From Thermonema rossianum DSM 10300 (GTDB lineage: Bacteria > Bacteroidota > Bacteroidia > Cytophagales > Thermonemataceae): 64,000 nt of DNA. Of the stretch, positions 22,638-31,099 are shown piece by piece (within the stretch, counting starts at the first letter, position 1; every line of letters begins with the position of its first letter). The stretch is from positions 1 through 64,000 of the forward strand of contig NZ_AUGC01000013.1 of NCBI RefSeq assembly GCF_000426825.1, given 5' to 3'. The position numbers and the translations under genes are program-made. The notes under the pieces were generated by a model. That model searched no databases. It saw nothing but the letters and a program-made list of their open reading frames with translations, and was not told where the DNA came from.

Positions 22638-23226
22638 TCGTGATGCCATGTCCATAAAGCAGTGTTTACAGTTGTTGTTTTGCTTTGCAATACTTCTTGG
22701 CATTGTTTTGAACAACATCAAACTGGGCTTGGATGGATACTATACCTTTTATTACGGTGAGGAAAAGGCTGAAGAGAACATTGTGTACAGATTTGCAAGG
22801 TATTGTACGGATTTGCCGGGCTGCGCGCAGTGGTATCAGCTGACAGGCATGGCAACGGGTTATGGTTTCTTTTCGCCTAATGTTGCCAGCGATTTTGTGG
22901 TGCTGTTCGAGCTGAAAGATGCAAATGGGCAGGTCTATAAAACGCTTGAAACACCTTTGATTCAAAGCAAAGAGGGCAATATGCGTTTCTATACCTTTTT
23001 GGGGGTGTACATGGACAAAATATTAAGCAAAGAAGAAAATAAAGTACCTGATAAATATGAGCGCCTTTTGGATGTTATGTTGAAGCAGTTGGGATTTTAT
23101 GTAAAAAGGCATACCGGTGCACAAAGCGTAGGCGTAAGCTTGTATTTGTATGACTATCCTTCGTTGAGAGAATTTCAGCTGTTCAAAAAACCAAGATTGA
23201 TTTTATTACAAAAATACGACTTATGA
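22615..23226 (+). CDS. Membrane-anchored protein of unknown function, HTTM cassette gene 2
   Basis: Protein of 203 residues with one N-terminal membrane helix (CLQLLFCFAILLGIVLN) and an exported domain. That domain begins ARYCTDLPGCAQWYQLTGMATGYGFFSPNVASDFVVLFEL, and GYGFFSPNV looks like a conserved motif of proteins found beside HTTM genes. I know no assigned function. It overlaps gene 1 by 23 bases and the HTTM gene by four bases, so all three are likely translationally coupled. The first ATG may not be used; another is at 22648 (MSIKQC). Confidence 0.72.
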   Translation: MNMRHVNSRDAMSIKQCLQLLFCFAILLGIVLNNIKLGLDGYYTFYYGEEKAEENIVYRFARYCTDLPGCAQWYQLTGMATGYGFFSPNVASDFVVLFELKDANGQVYKTLETPLIQSKEGNMRFYTFLGVYMDKILSKEENKVPDKYERLLDVMLKQLGFYVKRHTGAQSVGVSLYLYDYPSLREFQLFKKPRLILLQKYDL

Positions 23227-24161
23227 AGTCCATCATACCGTTTTTCTTTGGCTTCAGAAGCTATATGGGGCAAGCCATGGTTTTTTTTCGTATGGCAATG
23301 GGCATATTGTTTTCCCTTCATTTTTTGGCGGCTTTGCCTGACTTCGAGCGCTTGTTTTCTACAAACGGCATATTGCCCACCGATATTTTGGATCTATATG
23401 CTACGGAATACATCATCACATTGCCCGGCATCGTTTCTTTTCTGACAAACTATGGTATAAGCCAGCCGCTTGCTTTGTGGATGTTTAAGGTTTTGTATTT
23501 GGGGCTGTCTCTATGTATTGCAGTGGGTTTTTTTAGCCGTTGGGCAGCGGCTTTGCTGCTGTTTTTACATGCTGCGTGGATGCAAGGTGCCACACTGTAT
23601 TTTTATGGGGTAGATTACTTTGAGTCCATGGCGTTGTTTTATTTGGTGTTGTTTCCTGCTGACAGCGCTTATTCTTTACGTGCAATGATAGGCAAACCGC
23701 AGACAGAAGCAATGAGAAGGGCAACGCCTTACTTTCGTACTTTCCAAATACATGTAGTTTTGGTTTATTTTTTTTCCGGCTTGGAAAAAATTGTTGGTTT
23801 CAACTGGCGAAACGGGGAGTCAGTATGGAAAGCATTTCACTTGTACCATCTAAACCGTGATTTTGCTTGGGATTTTAGCTTCATATCGGATTACCATTGG
23901 CTGTGGGTGCTTATGGGGTGGGGTGTGGTGATAGTGGAACTGTTTTATCCTGTATTCATTGTGTGGCATAAGAGCCGCCGGCTGTGGTTATGGGCTACCA
24001 TAGCTTTCCATCTTGGCATTGCCTTGGTTTTAAACCTCTATTTTTTTGCAGCCACGATGATAGCCTGGAACCTAACAGCTTTTTACTTCGTGGATGCACA
24101 CAAGTTTGGGGGGAAAGCCATGCCACAGGCAAGTAAACTCAAATTTGAAGAAAGCATTTGA
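23223..24161 (+). CDS. HTTM domain membrane protein
   Basis: Integral membrane protein of 312 residues with several hydrophobic segments. It belongs to the HTTM (horizontally transferred transmembrane) family, related to vitamin K-dependent gamma-carboxylase. Marks: N-terminal FRMAMGILFSLHFLAALPDFERLF, then NYGISQPLALWMFKVLYLGLSLCIAVGFFSRWAAALLLF, YGVDYFESMALFYLVLFPAD, and HVVLVYFFSGLEKIVGFNWRNGESVW. It lacks the long C-terminal lumen domain of true carboxylases, so carboxylase activity cannot be assumed. Its start overlaps gene 2 by four bases. The three-gene set is tightly coupled and ends with a repeat hairpin at 24191. Confidence 0.85.
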   Translation: MKSIIPFFFGFRSYMGQAMVFFRMAMGILFSLHFLAALPDFERLFSTNGILPTDILDLYATEYIITLPGIVSFLTNYGISQPLALWMFKVLYLGLSLCIAVGFFSRWAAALLLFLHAAWMQGATLYFYGVDYFESMALFYLVLFPADSAYSLRAMIGKPQTEAMRRATPYFRTFQIHVVLVYFFSGLEKIVGFNWRNGESVWKAFHLYHLNRDFAWDFSFISDYHWLWVLMGWGVVIVELFYPVFIVWHKSRRLWLWATIAFHLGIALVLNLYFFAATMIAWNLTAFYFVDAHKFGGKAMPQASKLKFEESI

Positions 24162-24190
24162 AGGACTGGGGTTTTTATAGAGCGCTACAT

Positions 24191-24217
24191 CCGAAGGGGA
24201 CATTTTGTCCCTTTCGG
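24191..24217. repeat. 27-base hairpin repeat, copy 3 (3' of HTTM gene)
   Basis: Arms CCGAAGGGGACA and TGTCCCTTTCGG around TTT; twelve positions pair with one G-T wobble. It begins 29 bases after the HTTM stop codon and lies in the opposite orientation on the plus strand to copies 1 and 2, which keeps the same orientation relative to the upstream gene. Confidence 0.75.
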
Positions 24218-24257
24218 TGTTTTTATGCTTCTTTGGAAGAGTTTCAAGCATTGAAAG

Positions 24258-25175
24258 ATGAAAATCAGCGTCATTATTCCCACTTATAACGGAAAAGAAC
24301 GTTTGTTGCGCTGTCTGGAGGCACTCAAGCAGCAGAGCCGCCTGCCCGATGAGGTAATTGTGAGTATCGACGGCTCTACGGATGCAACAGCCGAAGCCCT
24401 TGCTCATTGGAATGCGGCGGGCTTGCCGCTGCAATGGATAGAAGCGCCTAATGGTGGGCGGGCAGTGGCACGCAACCGCGGCGCACGCATGGCGCAAGGT
24501 GAACTGCTCATTTTTTTGGACGATGACGTGCGCCTTATTCCCCAAGGTATTGCCATGCATGAAGCACATCACCGGCGGTTTGAAAACAGTATTCTGGTAG
24601 GAGCTACCTTGGAAGAAGAGGCACTGTTGCGCACCGATATGCACCGGTATAAGGCTTATTTGAGCCGCTTGTGGCTGAAGCCTTTGGTTGCATATGCCAC
24701 ACAACCGATGCCGGCAGGCAAGGTGTTTTTGGCAGCCGCCAACATGTCCATGCCCCGCCAAGTATTTGAGCAACTGGGAGGCTTTGATGAGCGTCTGCGC
24801 GATGCCGAAGATTATGACTTGGGCGTGCGTGCCGTGCAGGCGGGGGTGCCTGTTTACTTCAATTACGACTTGATTGCTTGGCATGACGATTGGATCACCT
24901 GTGCTTCTTACATCCGGCGCATCCGGCAATACCAGGCAGCACAAGAACAGCTGCAGAGATTGAAGCCCGGGCTTCACGCACGCAATCCTTATGCGTATCG
25001 CCCGGCAAGAGGGTGGCGGCGTTTGGCTTATCGCTTCTTTTCGCATCCGGTGTGGGTGCAATGGATTGACCGCGAGGTGTTCTGGATACGAAGGCTGCCC
25101 CGTGCATTGCGTTACCGCCTTTATGATTGGGTCATTATGGCGCAGGCAGTGCATTTTCCGGAGGCAGCGCCGTAA
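24258..25175 (+). CDS. Glycosyltransferase family 2 protein
   Basis: Protein of 305 residues with a GT-A fold. Seen at the N-terminus: ISVIIPTYNGKERLLRCLEALKQQ, VIVSIDGSTDATAEAL, and PNGGRAVARNRGARMAQGELLIFLDDDVRLIP, including the Asp-rich DDD motif for metal and nucleotide-sugar binding. A later GGFDERLRDAEDYDLGVRAVQAG has the ED catalytic-type pair. It probably adds sugars to envelope polysaccharide or lipid on the inner face of the membrane. It lacks clear membrane segments. Substrate unknown. It stands alone, downstream of the HTTM cassette and hairpin. Confidence 0.92.
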   Translation: MKISVIIPTYNGKERLLRCLEALKQQSRLPDEVIVSIDGSTDATAEALAHWNAAGLPLQWIEAPNGGRAVARNRGARMAQGELLIFLDDDVRLIPQGIAMHEAHHRRFENSILVGATLEEEALLRTDMHRYKAYLSRLWLKPLVAYATQPMPAGKVFLAAANMSMPRQVFEQLGGFDERLRDAEDYDLGVRAVQAGVPVYFNYDLIAWHDDWITCASYIRRIRQYQAAQEQLQRLKPGLHARNPYAYRPARGWRRLAYRFFSHPVWVQWIDREVFWIRRLPRALRYRLYDWVIMAQAVHFPEAAP

Positions 25176-25343
25176 TAGCAAAAAATATTGGCATTGCCTT
25201 AGTACCGGCATCTAAGCTTTCTTCTTTTCCGGTAAAAACCGCTAAAAAAGAGGCGTTTTTGTATTGATTATATGAAAATATGTTCTTATTATTGTGTAAA
25301 ACTATGATTTTTTATTTTGAAATAAAGAAAAACAAAGAAAGCT

Positions 25344-26537
25344 ATGGAAAAACATCAAGTGCTTATTATTGGCGGCGGGAATGCCGGTATTTCGGTAGCG
25401 GCGCAGTTGTTGCGCAAGCGTCCTAAGTTGGATATTGCCATTGTGGAGCCTTCCGACAAACACTACTACCAACCTGCCTGGACGCTGGTGGGCGGGGGCG
25501 ATTATGATGTGAACGACACGGTGCGCCCGGAGGCATCGGTGATGCCCAAAAAAGCCAAATGGATTAAAGACAAAGCCGAGGGTTTTGAACCGGAAAACAA
25601 TTTGGTGCACCTGGCAAGCGGGAAAAAAGTAGCTTATGATTTCATGGTGGTGTGCCCCGGCATACAATTGCGCTGGGAATGGGTAGAAGGCCTGGAGGAA
25701 ACACTCGGAAAGAACGGCGTAACAAGCAACTACCGTTTCGACTTGGCGCCTTACACCTTCGAGTGCATTCGAAACTTTCAAGGCGGCACGGCTTTGTTTA
25801 CCAATCCCGGCACGCCCATCAAGTGCGGAGGGGCACCGCAAAAAATTATGTATTTGGCATGTGACTACTGGCGAAAGCATGGAGTGCTTGATAAAGCCGA
25901 CGTGCATTTCTGTACGGCGGGCGGGGTGATTTTCGGCGTGAAGAAATATGCCGAGACGCTCATGAAGGTAGTCAATCGTTATGGCATTCATTTGGATTTC
26001 AAGCACAATTTGGTGGCTATAGACGGAGCAAGGAAAGAAGCTACTTTTGAAGTGACCCAAGCAGACGGCAGCAAAGAGAAGAAGGTCATGCACTTCGACA
26101 TGATACATGTGACACCGCCGCAGAGTGCGCCGGACTTTATTCGAAACAGCCCCCTTGCCGATGCCAACGGCTGGGTAGATGTGGACAAACACACTTTACA
26201 GCATAAGAAATATGCCAACATATTCGGCATAGGCGATGCAAGTAACACGCCCAATGCCAAGACGGGGGCAGCCATACGCAAGCAGGCACCGGTGCTGGTG
26301 CAAAACCTGCTGGATGTCATGGATGGCAAGCAGCCTTCGGCTTCGTATAACGGCTATGGCTCTTGTCCGCTGGTGACCGGTTATGGTAAGCTGGTACTGG
26401 CAGAGTTTGACTACAACAACAATCCTATAGAAACCTTCCCCTTCGATCAGTCGAAAGAGCGTTGGACGATGTATCAGCTCAAAAAGTACATTTTGCCTTG
26501 GCTCTATTGGAATAAAATTTTGAAAGGTACCGCATAG
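25344..26537 (+). CDS. sqr: Sulfide:quinone oxidoreductase (type II-like flavoprotein)
   Basis: FAD-dependent membrane-associated oxidoreductase of 397 residues that oxidises sulfide and passes electrons to quinone. The FAD-binding motif VLIIGGGNAGISVAAQLL is at residue 7, YYQPAWTLVGGG follows, and FGIGDASNTPNAKTGAAIRKQ is the second FAD motif. Two cysteines, Cys161 (TPIKCGGAPQK) and Cys341 (GYGSCPLVTGYGKL), are placed like the redox pair of mitochondrial-type (type II) SQR, which lack the third cysteine of type I. It is a single gene, convergent with sbcC and separated by a two-way terminator. Sulfide detoxification is the likely role. Confidence 0.88.
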   Translation: MEKHQVLIIGGGNAGISVAAQLLRKRPKLDIAIVEPSDKHYYQPAWTLVGGGDYDVNDTVRPEASVMPKKAKWIKDKAEGFEPENNLVHLASGKKVAYDFMVVCPGIQLRWEWVEGLEETLGKNGVTSNYRFDLAPYTFECIRNFQGGTALFTNPGTPIKCGGAPQKIMYLACDYWRKHGVLDKADVHFCTAGGVIFGVKKYAETLMKVVNRYGIHLDFKHNLVAIDGARKEATFEVTQADGSKEKKVMHFDMIHVTPPQSAPDFIRNSPLADANGWVDVDKHTLQHKKYANIFGIGDASNTPNAKTGAAIRKQAPVLVQNLLDVMDGKQPSASYNGYGSCPLVTGYGKLVLAEFDYNNNPIETFPFDQSKERWTMYQLKKYILPWLYWNKILKGTA

Positions 26538-26557
26538 GTTGTACTGTGTGCTCATAT

Positions 26558-26586
26558 AAAAAGCAGGCAAATCATGCCTGCTTTTT
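26558..26586. terminator. Bidirectional intrinsic terminator between sqr and sbcC
   Basis: Perfect eleven-base arms AAAAAGCAGGC and GCCTGCTTTTT around a seven-base loop. Convergent genes end on both sides, and T-runs follow the stem in both directions. Confidence 0.9.
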
Positions 26587-26590
26587 GTTT

Positions 26591-29500
26591 TTATGAAGCG
26601 AAATCGGTGCCTGCCAACTGAATATAACTGCCTTTGTGGGCGTTGTGTGTAGCTATGAGTGCCGTTCTGATGCGCTCTCGCATAGACTGCACGTGAGAGA
26701 TTACACCGATGACTTTGCCCTCGCAAGCCAGCTGTTCAAGTACGTTCATCACTTCGAAGAGGGTTTTCTCGTCGAGGCTGCCAAAGCCTTCATCTATGAA
26801 AAAGAAATGCTGCTGTATGCGATGGGTATCTTGTAGCAGCTCGGAGAGCGCCAAAGCAAGGCTCAACGATAAAATAAAACGCTGCCCGCCCGAGAGGCTT
26901 TCGAGGGGGCGCGTGTATTGGTTCAGGCGGTCACAGATTTGGATTTCTATTTTGTTGTTTTCTGTGGTGATCTCAACTGACAATGCATTGTTGGTAAGTT
27001 GCTCAAAGTGTTTGTTGGCTAAGCTGTTGACTTTATTCAGGTAGTTTCCGAGTACGAAGTTCAGGAAGCCGTTGCCGTCGTTGAGTTTGTTTATTCTTTC
27101 CCATATTTCCAGCGTTTTCCTGCTTTTCTCATACGACTCCATAAGCTGCTTTTTCTTATTGAGCCTTTCTTCCATGGCTTTTATAACTTCCGAAATCCGT
27201 CCTTTCTCTTCTTGCAAGTGCTTAACTTCCTGTTTTATTTCTTTATACTGCCGGCGGAGTTGTGCTCGCTCTTCAGCTGATTCGGGTACACTGAGCGCCT
27301 GCCGGGCTTTTTGAATGTCTTGTAACTGCTTGTTCAAAGCTTCGTGTCTACTACGCAAAGTATCTCTTTGGCGTATGTTGTTTTGAATGCTTTGCTTTTC
27401 ATTGAGTATTTGTTGCACCTCTTCTTCTGTGCCGAACAGCTCGCTGTATGTTTGCAGCAACTGCCGTATGCTTTGCTCAATGTCGCTTATCTCTTTTTTC
27501 AAAGTGACGATGCTGTCTTGAATACTCTTGAGCTGTCCTTCTTCCGTATGTTGATCTTTTTCTATTTGCTCCAGCTGCTCTTTGGCTTGATTGCAGGCAG
27601 TTTCTGCTTCTTGATATTCCCTGTGAATTGCTTGTACGTGTTTCTCTAACTCCTCTATGCTTTTGTTTTGATATTCAGGGTGCTGCGTTTCGTATGCTTC
27701 TATTTCTTCTTGAAGCCGCTGTATGGTATTATGTAATTCCTGGATAATGCCTTCCTGCTTGGCAATGTGTTGGGCTTTTTCCTGTTCTTCTTTTTGTATT
27801 TTCTCTTTTTCTGCATTCAGTTGCAGAAGCGTTTTCTCATTCTCTTTTAGTTCATTTTGCTTTTGCTCTACCTGCTGTATAATGTCAGCCAACATTTTGT
27901 TGAAGGCGTCTTTTTCGCGGGGGGGCTCGCCCCCGGGAAGTGGAAGTGCCGGAAAGTCGCCGGCTTTGGTTTGGTTATAGGTTTCTATGCCACTTATGAA
28001 AAGTGTTTTTAAATTGTAGAGGTGGTTCAATTCTTCCTGCATGTGCTGCATTTTTTGTGATATATCTTTTAATAAAGAAGCTTGTTGTTGCAGCTCTTCA
28101 TGAGATATTGAGTGGATGCTAAGGTTTTCGGTGACATGTTCTGTTGAGCCGCATAGAGGGCAGGGCTCACCGGCTTTAAGGTTTTGCCGCAAGCTGCGCA
28201 GCTTCATTTCAGTTTTTGTGCTGATAAGCAGCTCTTGTAGGCTTTGATTCAAGTGTGCAAAGCTGCATTCTTTTACCGCCTTTTTTAACAGCGTGGATAA
28301 GTGTTTGTTTTCGGGCTTGTCTATTTGTTTTAGCCTGCCTGCCAGGCTTTTGTAAAGCTTCTTGCATTCTTCGTGTTTTGTGTAGTAGTCGTAAGAAAAA
28401 GTCTTTAAGTTCTGCAATTGTTGGATAAGTACCGGCAGATTTGTTGCCTCCAGTTGCTTGATGTTTGCCTCTGTTGCCTGGATGCGTTGCAACAGCTCTT
28501 GAAGCTTTTTGTCTATATGCTTGCGCTCTGATATCTGCTTTTTCTGTTCTTGCTTTTGCGATTCTATGTTTTTTTGGGCTTTCTGTAGCTCTCGATGCCA
28601 CTTAATGTATGTTTCCAAATGGCTGATATTCTGCATCTTTTTTGATAACCCCTCATAACGCACCTTGGATGCTTGGTATTTGGTTTTGTATTCTTGTATC
28701 TTTTGTTGTCTGTCTTGTATGCTTTGTGCGAGTTGCCGGGCTTTTTCCTGGTTTACTTTCAGGCTTTCCCTCTTTTGGTCGCGAATATTTAAAGGTCTTT
28801 CGAAATGCTCTTGTGCTATTTGCAAACGCTCTTGCTGCGTGTCGAGATTTTGAGGAAGCTGCGCCAGGCTGCTTTCTATTTCGGAAAGCTCTTTTTGCAG
28901 TTTTTCCAGCTCTTGTTCTTTTATCCGGGCAAGCTCTATTTGTTTTACGCGCTCTTCCAGTTGTCCGGCTTCGGCTTGCCGGCCGGTAAGCCGTTTCAAA
29001 AGCTGCTCTTCTTCGCTTTTTTTCTGTTGAAGGGTTTCTTCATTGACGTCTTCGTATTCAGCCAGACGGCTTTTGTTGTTTTCAAAGCTTTGCCGGGCTT
29101 CCTTGAGCTTTTCTTTTGCTTTTTCTTTTATCTTTTCATAAATGTTTAAATCGAAAATCTCCCTTAAGAAATCACTTCTTTTAGATGGCTGCTCTTTAAT
29201 AAACTTATCGAAATTACCCTGTGGCAAAACAATGGTGCGGGTGAAATGTTCTATTGGTATGTTTTTCAAAGCAGCTTGCTCTTCGCCTTTCTTTTCATCG
29301 AGTGCTTGCCATTCTTGCTTTCCTTGGTTGAAACTCTCCCAAAGGGCTCTGCCCCGGGCTTCCGTGCCGTGATAACGATAATAGTTTTTGTCTGCTGAAC
29401 CTTCGTAGTCGTCTTCTTGAAATAAAGTGCCGGTTTTCTTTTTTCGCTTTCTTGCCTGCACACCGAGGCGGTAGGTGAAAGCATAAATGTGCGTGTCAAA

Positions 29501-29749
29501 GCCCCGGAAAATAAACTCTATGGTTAATTCATCGCTATGGCGGTTGATAAGATGCTTGATGCTCTTTTGGCTGCCACGCAGTGCCTTTCCATAGAGGGCT
29601 ATACTGATGGCTTCGAGCAGGGTGGACTTCCCGGCGCCGGTATCCCCGAAAATGCCGAATAAGCCGGCATTACTTAATTCGCTGAAGTCGATGTGTTGCT
29701 CTTCTTTGTAAGAAGCCAGTCCCTTAAAGTGCAAATAAAGTGGTTGCAT
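26591..29749 (-). CDS. sbcC: SbcC-type exonuclease subunit (SMC-like ATPase)
   Basis: Large SMC/Rad50-like protein of 1052 residues, the ATPase arm of the SbcCD nuclease that cuts DNA hairpins and broken ends. The Walker A motif GDTGAGKSTLLEAISIALYG is at residue 35, and a C-terminal ABC signature (LSGGQRFILSLSLALALSE) with Walker B (FFFIDEGFGSLDE) closes the head. Between them are two long coiled coils rich in Gln, Glu and Lys, with a zinc-hook CPLC (AGEPCPLCGSTEH) near residue 530, close to the middle. It starts six bases after sbcD, in the same operon. Placing it on a replicon with an iteron origin is unusual. Confidence 0.93.
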   Translation of the reverse strand: MQPLYLHFKGLASYKEEQHIDFSELSNAGLFGIFGDTGAGKSTLLEAISIALYGKALRGSQKSIKHLINRHSDELTIEFIFRGFDTHIYAFTYRLGVQARKRKKKTGTLFQEDDYEGSADKNYYRYHGTEARGRALWESFNQGKQEWQALDEKKGEEQAALKNIPIEHFTRTIVLPQGNFDKFIKEQPSKRSDFLREIFDLNIYEKIKEKAKEKLKEARQSFENNKSRLAEYEDVNEETLQQKKSEEEQLLKRLTGRQAEAGQLEERVKQIELARIKEQELEKLQKELSEIESSLAQLPQNLDTQQERLQIAQEHFERPLNIRDQKRESLKVNQEKARQLAQSIQDRQQKIQEYKTKYQASKVRYEGLSKKMQNISHLETYIKWHRELQKAQKNIESQKQEQKKQISERKHIDKKLQELLQRIQATEANIKQLEATNLPVLIQQLQNLKTFSYDYYTKHEECKKLYKSLAGRLKQIDKPENKHLSTLLKKAVKECSFAHLNQSLQELLISTKTEMKLRSLRQNLKAGEPCPLCGSTEHVTENLSIHSISHEELQQQASLLKDISQKMQHMQEELNHLYNLKTLFISGIETYNQTKAGDFPALPLPGGEPPREKDAFNKMLADIIQQVEQKQNELKENEKTLLQLNAEKEKIQKEEQEKAQHIAKQEGIIQELHNTIQRLQEEIEAYETQHPEYQNKSIEELEKHVQAIHREYQEAETACNQAKEQLEQIEKDQHTEEGQLKSIQDSIVTLKKEISDIEQSIRQLLQTYSELFGTEEEVQQILNEKQSIQNNIRQRDTLRSRHEALNKQLQDIQKARQALSVPESAEERAQLRRQYKEIKQEVKHLQEEKGRISEVIKAMEERLNKKKQLMESYEKSRKTLEIWERINKLNDGNGFLNFVLGNYLNKVNSLANKHFEQLTNNALSVEITTENNKIEIQICDRLNQYTRPLESLSGGQRFILSLSLALALSELLQDTHRIQQHFFFIDEGFGSLDEKTLFEVMNVLEQLACEGKVIGVISHVQSMRERIRTALIATHNAHKGSYIQLAGTDFAS

Positions 29750-29755
29750 ATTTGG

Positions 29756-30991
29756 TTATGAGTTTTTTATTTCATTCAACAAATCAGCAAAAGCCCGTAA
29801 AATTTCACCGGAGGGGGCTTCACCACGATGTGCTTGGGGGTAGTATTCTTCGAAATACTCGTGTGGTTTCTTTAGTTGGAAAGTTGTGTTATCGATGGGC
29901 GTGCCGTCGTTTGCCGGCCGGCTGGCCGGCAGCTGCCAACTGATAAAGTGCGGGAACTGCTCTTGCAGCTCTTTGAGTAGCGAAGGGGTGGGCATGGTCT
30001 GAAAATTGACATGCACCCAACCGTCTGCGTGGGCTTGCAGCTGCTCTTTGACCGTTTCACTTGCCTCCGCTTCCAAAACCAGCAGCCGCCTGCCGGCAGC
30101 TAAGCTTATCTCTTCGATTTGAGGCTTTTGTTCGGGAAGCAGCTCCACGACCACCACCTTCTTTTCATATTTGCTTTCGTCGAAGCTGTAGGCTAAGGGG
30201 CTGCCGCTGTAACGTATATGAGAAGCTGTGACTTCATGGGGGCGGTGCAGGTGCCCCAAGGCTACGTATTGCACGTTTTCCGGGAATATATCGGCTTTGA
30301 GGGCATAGCTGCCACCAATAGAAAGCCTGTGTTCTGCTTCACTTTCCTGCTCGTCTTCGGCAGCCTTGCCCGAGCGGATGATAAACTGATGAGCTGCCAA
30401 AAGGCAAATGCCCCCGGGGCTGCACTGCCCGGCAAGTGTGTGCCAGTAATCTTTCAGGTAGTCGTAAAGGGCATTGCCCGAATCAGACTCCAAACGGCGA
30501 TTGAGGCGTATTTCATCGGCAAAGGGGGTGGCAATGATTTGCACGGGGTAGGGGAATGCCGGATGATGGAAAACAAACAAGTCTTGTGCTGCTTTGGCCA
30601 ATGTCCATTCGCCTATGGTTCCATTCGTTATTTCTTTGATGGCTTCGCCTTTTTCCGGATGCCCATGTGCCAAAATACCGTGCAGGCTGCCCATGATCGA
30701 CAGGTTTTGGATGCGTGCCGGCGAGTCGTGGTTGCCGGCAATGAGCAGCACAAGCCGCTTGCCGCCCTTGCTCAGCTGCAAAAGACCTTTTTGCAGCACG
30801 CTTTCAGCTTCGATGCTGGGTGTGTATTTGTCATAAATATCACCGGCAACAAGCACGATATCCACCGCTTCTCGCTCGGCAATGGAGGCGAGTTCCTGCA
30901 GAAATTCTTTTTGCTCTTCCAACCGGCTTTTTCCTTTAAGCGACTTACCTATGTGCCAGTCGGCAGTATGCAATACTTTCAGGCTGCGCAT
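29756..30991 (-). CDS. sbcD: SbcD-type exonuclease subunit
   Basis: Metallophosphoesterase nuclease of 411 residues, partner of SbcC. Motifs in order: VLHTADWHIGKSL (Asp and His metal ligands), VLVAGDIYDKYTPS, LIAGNHDSPAR, and VALGHLHRPHEVTA late in the catalytic domain. The C-terminal 90 residues form the capping and SbcC-binding part. Its promoter lies in the 110 bases between it and the rightward OmpA gene. The N-terminal MRSLKVLHTADWHIG is the usual start. Confidence 0.93.
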   Translation of the reverse strand: MRSLKVLHTADWHIGKSLKGKSRLEEQKEFLQELASIAEREAVDIVLVAGDIYDKYTPSIEAESVLQKGLLQLSKGGKRLVLLIAGNHDSPARIQNLSIMGSLHGILAHGHPEKGEAIKEITNGTIGEWTLAKAAQDLFVFHHPAFPYPVQIIATPFADEIRLNRRLESDSGNALYDYLKDYWHTLAGQCSPGGICLLAAHQFIIRSGKAAEDEQESEAEHRLSIGGSYALKADIFPENVQYVALGHLHRPHEVTASHIRYSGSPLAYSFDESKYEKKVVVVELLPEQKPQIEEISLAAGRRLLVLEAEASETVKEQLQAHADGWVHVNFQTMPTPSLLKELQEQFPHFISWQLPASRPANDGTPIDNTTFQLKKPHEYFEEYYPQAHRGEAPSGEILRAFADLLNEIKNS

Positions 30992-31099
30992 GCTTAGTGT
31001 AGTTTTTTATGAAAGATATATGAAATGCTCTAAATACAAAGTTTGGGTGGTATCATTTTTGATGAATGCTATTTCAAAATTTTAAAAAAATAAAGATTT

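Noticed and set aside
24072-25211. A 379-residue frame opposite the family 2 glycosyltransferase
   Set aside because: Antisense of an obvious gene, and it also crosses the hairpin repeat and the end of the HTTM gene.
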